NCBI GenBank assembly: GCA_964493095.1
Contig: CAZBNG010000037.1
Span: 1-19,027 of the forward strand
Direction: 5' to 3'
Length of the DNA: 19,027 bases
Source of the DNA: CAYXSX01 sp964493095
GTDB taxonomy: Bacteria > Pseudomonadota > Alphaproteobacteria > Micavibrionales > Micavibrionaceae
Under the pieces are notes generated by a model. It did not search any database. It saw nothing but the letters and a program-made list of their open reading frames with translations, and was not told the origin of the DNA. The translations under genes were made by a program, and so were the position numbers. Positions 12,991 to 19,027 of the stretch are shown piece after piece. Every line of letters begins with the position of its first letter. The first letter of the stretch is position 1.

Positions 12991-14556
12991 TTATAAAGAG
13001 GATACAATCAATGTTTGTGCCGGGCGGCGTTTTATGATGGAAAAGCCAAGCAGGGCAACGGTTATAAAGAGGAAAACTGTTGTTTTGTGCTTCTGAAAAA
13101 ATAAAATTTTCTTGTCTATAACCGGGATTTCGAGGTTTTCGACTGCCCTTTCCGACAGGGGAGCCTGATAAGTAATATGACCCAGCGGGTCGATCATGGC
13201 GGAAATGCCTGTGTTGGCGGAACGGATAACCGGGATTCCTTCCTCGACGGCTCTGAACACGGCCTGTATCAGGTGCTGTCGCGGGCCGGGGCTGTCACCG
13301 TACCAGGCATCGTTAGTGACGTTAACCATGAAATCCGGCGGGGGTTCCCGGTGGTCGGTTACCGCGCCGGGAAAAATAATCTCGTAGCAGATGAGCGGAC
13401 TATAGAGCAAACCTTCCGGTGTGGTGAAATGGCGTGGCCCGTTTCCGGATCTAAAACCGGTGAACCGTGTCACGGGTTCCAGGGGTATCCATTTTTGAAA
13501 GGGGATGTATTCGCCGAAGGGAACAAGATGTGATTTGTTATAAGCCATTGTATTTTCAGCGTTTTGATCAAAAAATAAGAGGCTGTTGAAGTAGTCGCCT
13601 GTTTGTGGATCAAACTGCAGTGCGCCGGTCATAAGGTAGGCCTTCCCATTATAATTTTGGAGGACGGCCTGCATTCTGTTTTGGTTTAACGGATTGCGCA
13701 TAATCAGGTAACTAAGGGCGCTTTCCGGCCAGACAATATAGGTGGTTCCTTTTTCTGTGCCATCGGATTCTGAAAGCGCAAGGAGCAGTTCGTAATTTTC
13801 CTGCAATAATGCGCCGTCCCATTTTTCTTCTTGCGGTATATTGGGTTGGACCAGCCTCACGGTTACATCTGGAATCATTCGAACCGGCGTATTTTGAACC
13901 CGCCAAAAGCCATAGCTATAGGAAGCTGCCGCGCTGAGAAGGATAAAAGCCGCGGCCGATACGACGCTGCGAGGTGATGACCTGCTAACGATCAAAAATC
14001 CCGGCAAAGTCATCCACAAGATAGTAAGCAATGTCAGACCGTAAACATCGGAGACAAAAACGGTTTGCAGGATTTCCGGCGTTCCGGCCCATGTATAACC
14101 AAAAAGGTTCCACGGGAAACCGGTGAAAAGATGGCCGCGCAGGAATTCCGCAAGAGCCAGTGAGGCTGCGAAACCCAAATAACCCGGGACGTTTTCCGGG
14201 TTTGTAAATTTTTTGGTGAAATAGCAACCAAGCGCCGGGAAAAATGACAGCCCGGCAGGAAGGACTGTAACGCTGAGCGGCCAGGCCCAGGCGTAATCGT
14301 TGCCTTGCACCAGCAGGGCGTTGCCGATCCATGACATGCTGATGCCGAAATAGCCAAAGCCGAAAGCCCATGCTAAGAAAAGCGCGTGAATGGGCCGCTT
14401 TGCATATGTTACGGCTAGGTAGAGTATGCTCAACCCCGGGAGCAGAGCGAACCAGTAATTGTACGGCGCCATAGCGAAAGAGCAGGCTATGCCTGCTATA
14501 AGGCAACTGAAAAACAAGCCCCAGAATGAGAGAAAAAAAGTCTTAACCGCAGTCAT
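12991..14556 (-). CDS. lnt: Apolipoprotein N-acyltransferase
   Basis: An inner-membrane enzyme that adds the third acyl chain to the N-terminal cysteine of lipoproteins. The 521 residues have several hydrophobic segments in the first 215, a periplasmic nitrilase-like domain (about 230-480) and a last membrane segment near 497-511. The catalytic triad is visible as Glu278 (VWPESAL), Lys341 (YNKSHLVPFGEY) and Cys390 (LICYEIIFPG), with VNVTNDAWYGDSPGPRQH following. No clear binding site precedes the ATG at 14556, which is 23 bases after the corC-like stop, so coupling is likely. The lipoprotein at 3250-3723 is a possible client. Confidence 0.97.
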   Translation of the reverse strand: MTAVKTFFLSFWGLFFSCLIAGIACSFAMAPYNYWFALLPGLSILYLAVTYAKRPIHALFLAWAFGFGYFGISMSWIGNALLVQGNDYAWAWPLSVTVLPAGLSFFPALGCYFTKKFTNPENVPGYLGFAASLALAEFLRGHLFTGFPWNLFGYTWAGTPEILQTVFVSDVYGLTLLTILWMTLPGFLIVSRSSPRSVVSAAAFILLSAAASYSYGFWRVQNTPVRMIPDVTVRLVQPNIPQEEKWDGALLQENYELLLALSESDGTEKGTTYIVWPESALSYLIMRNPLNQNRMQAVLQNYNGKAYLMTGALQFDPQTGDYFNSLLFFDQNAENTMAYNKSHLVPFGEYIPFQKWIPLEPVTRFTGFRSGNGPRHFTTPEGLLYSPLICYEIIFPGAVTDHREPPPDFMVNVTNDAWYGDSPGPRQHLIQAVFRAVEEGIPVIRSANTGISAMIDPLGHITYQAPLSERAVENLEIPVIDKKILFFQKHKTTVFLFITVALLGFSIIKRRPAQTLIVSSL

Positions 14557-14579
14557 GCGCCGTATAATGGCGAAATGTT

Positions 14580-15533
14580 TCAGGAGAGTACAGAGGGAAT
14601 GTTGCGGATCAGTACGCGGTTTACGCGGCGCGGGTCGGCGTCCAGAACCTCGAATGTCATCCCCGTTTCATGGGTCATGATTTCCCCGCGTGCCGGGATG
14701 CGCCCGGCCATATGGAAGACCAGGCCGCCCAGTGTGTCATTTTCCTCGCGTTCTTCGGCGCTTAAAATCTGGCCGAATTTTTCCTCGAATTCGTAAACGT
14801 CGAAGCGCCCGTCGGCAACGACGGAGCCATCATCCTGGACCTCCATCTGTGCGGGAGTTTCCGTCTCGTATTCATCTTCGATTTCTCCGACAATGTTTTC
14901 AAGAACGTCACCGATGGTCACCAGTCCGTCAATGCCGCCGTATTCGTCCACTACCAGCGCCATGTGCTTGCGTGTTTCTTTCATTTGCAACATAAGGTCA
15001 AGTACATGCAACGAGGGGGAAACGATAGGGCAGTTTCGAATCAGCGACTTGATGCTGATGGTTTTTCCCTTGGCCAACGCCGCAAGAATGTCCTTGATGT
15101 GAATTGTGCCCAGTACATGATCCAGGTTGTCTTTATATACGGGCAGACGGCTGAATTGTTTTTCGGAAAGCAGGCTGAGCAGTTCTTTCTGCGATGTGTC
15201 GACATCAATGGCGACAATATCGGCGCGCGGGACCATGACATCAACAACTTTCAGGTCGCGCAGTTCAAGAATATTGGAAATCAGCGCTTTTTCCTGTGAG
15301 GAAATGGAATCGGTTTCGTCGTTGGCCGGTTCCTCAATATATTCTTCCAGAGCTTCGCGCAGGGAGGTGTCAGGCTTGCCTTTGACAAGCGCCTGTATCC
15401 AGGAAACAAGGCCTTTGGAGCCTTCTGCTGTTTTGGCGTTTTGCGTCTTAACACCGCTGCGCGGGGGCGGCGCGGTTATACTGCTGGGGTCGTCTTTGTC
15501 TTGAGCCATTTTTAAAATTTTATCAGTTTTCAA
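14580..15533 (-). CDS. CBS-domain CorC/HlyC family protein (hemolysin-like, without membrane domain)
   Basis: A cytosolic protein of 317 residues. It has a polar N-terminus, then a pair of CBS domains (about 95-225, with VMVPRADIVAID, FSRLPVYKDNLDHVLGTIHIKD, MALVVDEYGGIDGLVTIGDVLE) and the C-terminal CorC/HlyC domain (about 240-315, DGRFDVYEFEEKFG and NDTLGGLVFHMAGRIPARGE). It corresponds to YbeX/CorC, linked by other work to magnesium and cobalt efflux and to ribosome metabolism; the exact role is not settled. It lies in the usual place between ybeY and lnt. The start is uncertain: TTG at 15533 with GGA close upstream, or ATG at 15509, which has no visible binding site. Confidence 0.9.
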   Translation of the reverse strand: MKTDKILKMAQDKDDPSSITAPPPRSGVKTQNAKTAEGSKGLVSWIQALVKGKPDTSLREALEEYIEEPANDETDSISSQEKALISNILELRDLKVVDVMVPRADIVAIDVDTSQKELLSLLSEKQFSRLPVYKDNLDHVLGTIHIKDILAALAKGKTISIKSLIRNCPIVSPSLHVLDLMLQMKETRKHMALVVDEYGGIDGLVTIGDVLENIVGEIEDEYETETPAQMEVQDDGSVVADGRFDVYEFEEKFGQILSAEEREENDTLGGLVFHMAGRIPARGEIMTHETGMTFEVLDADPRRVNRVLIRNIPSVLS

Positions 15534-15542
15534 TATTCCACA

Positions 15543-16034
15543 TTACCTGCCGTCTTGATAAGGGTTTTTTATACCAAGTTCGCTTAAAATAACGATTTCC
15601 AGTTTTTCCATGATCTCGGCTTCCTCGTCATCTTCGTGATCGTAGCCACAAAGGTGCAATGTTCCGTGTACCAAAAGATGTTGTAAGTGGTTCAAAAAGG
15701 TCTTTTCCTGTTCAACCGCTTCGGCTTTAATCGTTTCATAAGCGAGGATGATATCGCCCAATATGACGGTTTCCCCGGCATGTGGCGGCTGTGTCCAGTC
15801 GATCTGCGGGAAAGACAGAACGTTGGTAGGCTTGTCCTTAAAACGATAGGTTTTATTGAGTTTTTGCACGAACGGGTTATCCGCTAGTACGATACTGATA
15901 TCCAGATCGAAGCCTTTCAGTGCGGGAACGTGTTTCAGCGCTGCCTCAACCGTGCTGTACAGGATTTTATCCGTTGCCCCCAACATGCCGTCGTCCCAAA
16001 GAGGGCTTTCCTTCGAGACATCGATATTAATCAT
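15543..16034 (-). CDS. ybeY: Endoribonuclease YbeY (16S rRNA maturation)
   Basis: A zinc-dependent endoribonuclease that takes part in 16S rRNA 3'-end maturation and ribosome quality control. The 163 residues match the family. The metal-binding motif HGTLHLCGYDH supplies His123, His127 and His133, and the conserved KTYRFKDKPTNVLSFP (61-76) carries Arg64. GETVILGDIILA (87-98) is also typical. The ATG at 16034 lies eight bases after the phoH stop and has only a weak binding site, so the two genes are probably translated in tandem. Confidence 0.97.
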   Translation of the reverse strand: MINIDVSKESPLWDDGMLGATDKILYSTVEAALKHVPALKGFDLDISIVLADNPFVQKLNKTYRFKDKPTNVLSFPQIDWTQPPHAGETVILGDIILAYETIKAEAVEQEKTFLNHLQHLLVHGTLHLCGYDHEDDEEAEIMEKLEIVILSELGIKNPYQDGR

Positions 16035-16042
16035 GGTCTTGT

Positions 16043-17020
16043 TTACGTATCCTGTTTGTGTTTCTGCTCGTCATAGGCATGGACGATTTTGGCGACAAGC
16101 GGGTGGCGGATTACATCTTCCTTGGCGAAGGTGTTAAATGAAATGCCTTCGACATTTTCAAGGATTTCAAGCGCATCGCGCAAGCCGGATTTTATGCCTG
16201 CGGGCAGGTCTGTCTGGGTGATGTCCCCGGTAATGACCATGCGGGAGGCTTCGCCCATCCGGGTGAGGAACATTTTCATCTGGGTGCAGGTGGTGTTCTG
16301 TGCCTCATCCAGTATGACAAAGGCATTGTTGAGCGTGCGTCCGCGCATGAAGGCCAGCGGTGCCACCTCAATTTCTCCAACCTGCATTTTATGCATCAGG
16401 ATATCGGCGGGAATCATGTCCTGAAGTGCGTCATATATCGGGCGCAGGTAGGGATCGACCTTTTCCTGCATGTCGCCGGGCAGGAAACCCAGCCGCTCCC
16501 CGGCCTCAACCGCCGGACGGGTGAAAATCAGGCGTTCGACCTTGCCTTCCAAAAACATGGAAACACCGACCGCTACCGCGAGGTAGGTTTTACCCGTACC
16601 CGCGGGGCCGAGACCGAAAACCATTTCGTGGTCCTGTATTGCCTTGATGTAGCGCGCCTGGTTTGGAGAGCGCGGCACGACGCTTTTTTTCTTCGTGCGA
16701 ATGACGATTTGCTCACCGGATTTGCCGTTTTCGGCGGCGGCGGCGCTGCCACTCGCATATTCATCGAGGAAGCGCAGTTTTGCGTCGATTTCGGGAATGC
16801 CTACTTGCTGGCCGCGTTTTAACTGGTCCCAGAGAGAACCTAAAACATTTCGTGTCTTGTCTACGGCAGCCTGCTCACCGGAAACCGTGACACTGTTGCC
16901 GCGGCTGGCGATATCCACGCCGAGCTTCTTTTCTATATGGGTCAGGTTGCTGTTTTGCGCGCCAAAGAGCAGTGAGGCAAGCGCGTTATTGTCAAATTCC
17001 AGATTAAGCTTTTGCACCAA
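16043..17020 (-). CDS. phoH: PhoH family ATPase (YbeZ)
   Basis: A cytosolic P-loop ATPase; its E. coli relative YbeZ works with YbeY in RNA metabolism. The 325 residues have an N-terminal KH-like region (about 20-65), Walker A GPAGTGKT (138-145), Walker B VILDEAQN (235-242) and the following TTCTQMKMFLTRMGEASRMVITGD sensor region. The start is TTG at 17020, with AAAGGA about ten bases upstream; GTG at the next codon is an alternative. A perfect TATAAT lies about 30 bases upstream, so this is probably the first gene of the phoH-ybeY-corC-lnt unit. Confidence 0.96.
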   Translation of the reverse strand: MVQKLNLEFDNNALASLLFGAQNSNLTHIEKKLGVDIASRGNSVTVSGEQAAVDKTRNVLGSLWDQLKRGQQVGIPEIDAKLRFLDEYASGSAAAAENGKSGEQIVIRTKKKSVVPRSPNQARYIKAIQDHEMVFGLGPAGTGKTYLAVAVGVSMFLEGKVERLIFTRPAVEAGERLGFLPGDMQEKVDPYLRPIYDALQDMIPADILMHKMQVGEIEVAPLAFMRGRTLNNAFVILDEAQNTTCTQMKMFLTRMGEASRMVITGDITQTDLPAGIKSGLRDALEILENVEGISFNTFAKEDVIRHPLVAKIVHAYDEQKHKQDT

Positions 17021-17051
17021 TAGTATATGGTCCTTTGTTATTGTATTTTCA

Positions 17052-17080
17052 ATTATACCATAATTATCTGGAATATTTAA
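17052..17080 (-). promoter_or_regulatory. Probable phoH promoter
   Basis: On the minus strand a perfect TATAAT (17052-17057) is preceded at 17-base spacing by a weak TTAAAT (17075-17080). A start near 17045 would leave a leader of about 25 bases containing the AAGGA site at 17031-17035. The surrounding DNA is very AT-rich. Confidence 0.5.
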
Positions 17081-17103
17081 AGAAAGTTATATGATTGTGT
17101 ATT

Positions 17104-17541
17104 TTATGCAATGTTGCATTCAGCTTTATTGCAGCCGTTACTATTTCTTCTTTCAGTTATAAATTGCGCCAGATTTTCCAGCATGATAGCGCTGGAACGC
17201 ATGCGGGAAGATCGCGGGTCGTGCATTCTTAAATATTCAAGCGATTGGGCCAAAGATGTCCAATCATTTCCGGTCCAATTATGTGCGCCTTGTCTGGCTT
17301 CCAGACTAAAACCAAAAGATAAAGCTGTAAAAAAAGGGGCTCCTAGTGGGCTATCGACAAATTCTTGCACAATTTCAGTGGGAGATTGCCTTGTGCGCTC
17401 TGCTTCAAAATCTATGATTTTCATAGCTATGTCGAAGCGGCAAGGAATTACCTTTTCTACACAACGGGAGAGAAACGCATCAACATGATAAGCGGCTTCT
17501 TGCATTCTTTCTTTAAGCGTAAGTTCAGGAGGTATTTGCAT
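17104..17541 (-). CDS. Hypothetical protein of unknown family
   Basis: I do not recognise this 145-residue protein. It has no signal peptide or membrane segment and looks mostly helical. A pattern of acidic and aromatic residues is visible (KIIDFEAERTR near 41-51, EFVDSPLGAPFFTALSFGFSLEAR near 60-83, WTGNDWTSLAQSLEYLR near 89-105), as is a Cys/Asn-rich tail (NGCNKAECNIA). Its base composition is visibly more AT-rich than the flanking genes. The ATG at 17541 has no binding site, but a perfect TATAAT ends ten bases upstream, so a leaderless mRNA is possible. An internal ATG at residue 13 has an AAAGAAAG sequence upstream and is the alternative start. It separates miaB from phoH, which are often neighbours in alphaproteobacteria. 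Confidence 0.7.
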   Translation of the reverse strand: MQIPPELTLKERMQEAAYHVDAFLSRCVEKVIPCRFDIAMKIIDFEAERTRQSPTEIVQEFVDSPLGAPFFTALSFGFSLEARQGAHNWTGNDWTSLAQSLEYLRMHDPRSSRMRSSAIMLENLAQFITERRNSNGCNKAECNIA

Positions 17542-17551
17542 AAGTTAAAGT

Positions 17552-17557
17552 ATTATA
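17552..17557 (-). promoter_or_regulatory. TATAAT box upstream of the hypothetical gene
   Basis: A perfect TATAAT on the minus strand ends ten bases before the ATG at 17541, giving a predicted start only three or four bases from that ATG. No -35 box with proper spacing is visible; TTTACA (17570-17575) has only a 12-base spacer. The region 17542-17608 is AT-rich, so a chance match is possible. Confidence 0.35.
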
Positions 17558-17608
17558 TTTTATGAAAAATGTAAAGTTTTTTTGCAACATATTGAAAATA
17601 AATGGCAA

Positions 17609-18985
17609 TCATAAAATTCTGGCGCTTTGTGTTTCCGTTAATTGCAGTTTTCCGGTCAGGGATTTATCAAACCCCTCAGTGATTTCGACATTGACGATTT
17701 CATTGAGCAGGCGCTCGTTGCCATCGATATAAACGGACTGGTTATAAGGGCTGCGGCCCTGTACCTGTCCATTGCGCTTGCCGGGGCGGTCCAGCAGGAC
17801 GGGCATGGTCAGGCCGACACTTTTCTTGTTGAAAGCAAGCTGCTGCTCATTAAGCAGGCCCTGCAGGCGGGCAAGGCGCTCCGCAGCGATTTTCGGGTGG
17901 ATCAGTCCCTGCATATTGGCGGCGGGTGTGCCGGGGCGGGCGCTGAAAACAAAGGAATAGCACGAAGCGTAATTCACATCGCGGACAAGCTGCATGGTGT
18001 CTTCGAAATCCGCTTCGCTTTCGCCGGGGAAGGCCACGATAAAGTCGGATGAAAAGGCGATATCGGGGCGAACTTTTCTAAGTTTTGCTACAATGTCGCG
18101 ATAGGCGTCTGATGTGTGCTTGCGGTTCATGGCCTTCAGGATTTTATCGGAACCTGATTGTACGGGTAGATGCAGGAAAGGCATGAGCTTTTCCACACTG
18201 CCATGTACGGCGATCAGTTCATCATCCATGTCGCGGGGATGGGAGGTCGTGTAGCGGATACGCTCAATGCCGTCGATTTCCGCCACGGCATCGATCAGTC
18301 GGGCCAGCCCCCATGTGCTGCCGTCCGGCCCTGTGCCGTGAAAAGCATTCACATTCTGGCCGAGCAGGGTGATTTCCTTTGCCCCCGCATCCACCAGCCT
18401 GCGGGCCTCTTCAAGGATTTCGGTCACGCCGCGGGAAAATTCCGACCCGCGCGTATAGGGCACCACACAGAAGGTGCAGAATTTATCGCATCCTTCCTGG
18501 ATAGACAGGTAGGCCGCCGCGCCCTGTACAGGATGTTCTTCGGGCAGGGAGTCGAATTTGGATTCCGCCGGGAATTCAGTATTCACGATGCGCGCATCGC
18601 CGTACGCGCCTGTCGCTTTGGCAATCATTTCCGGCAGTTCATGGTAGGTTTGCGGCCCGAAGACCATATCTACATAAGGGGCGCGCTCCAGAATAAAATC
18701 GCCTTCCGCCTGCGCCACGCACCCGGCAACGGCAATCAGCATCTGCTCGCCCTTGCCCTCTTTTTTATCCTTATGCGGGCGGATACGGCCAAGGTCGGAA
18801 AATACTTTGTCTGTGGCTTTTTCGCGGATGTGGCAGGTATTCAAAATAACCATGTCGGCATCGTCCGCGCTGTCCGTAGTGCTGTAACCAAACGGACGCA
18901 GGATATCCTCCATGCGCTGGCTGTCATAGACGTTCATCTGACAGCCCCATGTTTTGATAAATAGCTTTTTACCGGCTTTGGTCAA
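17609..18985 (-). CDS. miaB: tRNA-2-methylthio-N6-dimethylallyladenosine synthase
   Basis: A radical-SAM methylthiotransferase that modifies adenosine 37 of tRNAs reading UNN codons. The 458 residues show the N-terminal methylthiotransferase domain with three cluster cysteines, Cys15 (TWGCQMN), Cys51 (LNTCHIREKA) and Cys89 (VAGCVAQ). The radical-SAM motif is CDKFCTFC (Cys166, 170, 173), and a C-terminal TRAM domain lies near 390-450. The start is TTG at 18985 with AAAGAG about seven bases upstream; no ATG occurs before residue 17, which would remove Cys15. A possible upstream gene ends two bases before the start. Confidence 0.97.
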   Translation of the reverse strand: MTKAGKKLFIKTWGCQMNVYDSQRMEDILRPFGYSTTDSADDADMVILNTCHIREKATDKVFSDLGRIRPHKDKKEGKGEQMLIAVAGCVAQAEGDFILERAPYVDMVFGPQTYHELPEMIAKATGAYGDARIVNTEFPAESKFDSLPEEHPVQGAAAYLSIQEGCDKFCTFCVVPYTRGSEFSRGVTEILEEARRLVDAGAKEITLLGQNVNAFHGTGPDGSTWGLARLIDAVAEIDGIERIRYTTSHPRDMDDELIAVHGSVEKLMPFLHLPVQSGSDKILKAMNRKHTSDAYRDIVAKLRKVRPDIAFSSDFIVAFPGESEADFEDTMQLVRDVNYASCYSFVFSARPGTPAANMQGLIHPKIAAERLARLQGLLNEQQLAFNKKSVGLTMPVLLDRPGKRNGQVQGRSPYNQSVYIDGNERLLNEIVNVEITEGFDKSLTGKLQLTETQSARIL

Positions 18986-18987
18986 AT

Positions 18988-19027
18988 CTATACTCTTTCA
19001 AGTTGAGGTGCTGGCTGTGCTGCGTTT
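18988..19027 (-). CDS. Possible C-terminal end of an upstream gene cut by the right edge
   Basis: One minus-strand frame from 19026 reads NAAQPAPQLERV and stops with TAG at 18990..18988, two bases before the miaB TTG. That tight spacing would suit an operon. A second frame reads KRSTASTST and stops at 18998, so the true frame cannot be decided from about 40 bases, and neither end is identifiable. Confidence 0.25.
   Translation of the reverse strand, partial: NAAQPAPQLERV

Overview
The window looks like a conserved housekeeping block from an alphaproteobacterium of moderate GC. Almost every gene is on the minus strand. Read on that strand (right to left) the order is miaB, an unknown gene, phoH (ybeZ), ybeY, corC-like, lnt, an XRE regulator, metK, trmB, rimP, nusA, infB, rbfA, truB, rpsO, a lipoprotein, and pnp. 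The run phoH-ybeY-corC-lnt-XRE-metK-trmB-rimP-nusA-infB-rbfA-truB-rpsO-pnp is, as I recall, a typical alphaproteobacterial order. The IF2 N-terminus and the XRE protein are also alphaproteobacterial in style. I cannot place the organism below class level.

Region by region: positions 1-125 hold the start of a truncated minus-strand gene, its promoter, and the pnp terminator. Positions 147-2294 are pnp, followed by a 319-base gap with a probable pnp promoter, a structured leader and a large decamer-repeat hairpin. Positions 2614-3249 are gpmA, the only plus-strand gene; it and a lipoprotein gene (3250-3723) lie between rpsO and pnp, which are normally adjacent. Positions 3729-10193 are the translation and transcription operon rimP-nusA-infB-rbfA-truB-rpsO. 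Positions 10240-10270 are a terminator separating it from trmB/metK (10320-12261). Positions 12386-17020 carry the XRE regulator, lnt, the CBS protein, ybeY and phoH. Positions 17104-17541 are an unrecognised gene with a separate-looking promoter, then miaB (17609-18985) and perhaps the tail of another gene at the right edge.

Functionally the block joins ribosome maturation (RimP, RbfA, YbeY, PhoH), translation initiation (IF2, S15), tRNA modification (MiaB, TrmB, TruB), transcript elongation and RNA decay (NusA, PNPase), SAM supply for the methyltransferases (MetK) and lipoprotein maturation (Lnt).

The most unusual feature is a palindromic repeat family present three times within 1.2 kb: between truB and rpsO (4021-4104), between rbfA and truB (5135-5208), and inside the truB reading frame (4566-4642), where it adds about 26 residues to TruB without breaking the frame. 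Each arm of each copy can fold into its own hairpin with tandem GA/GA mismatches, and one arm shows compensatory base changes. This resembles the behaviour of Rickettsia palindromic elements. No CRISPR array, tRNA, rRNA, insertion sequence or prophage gene was seen.
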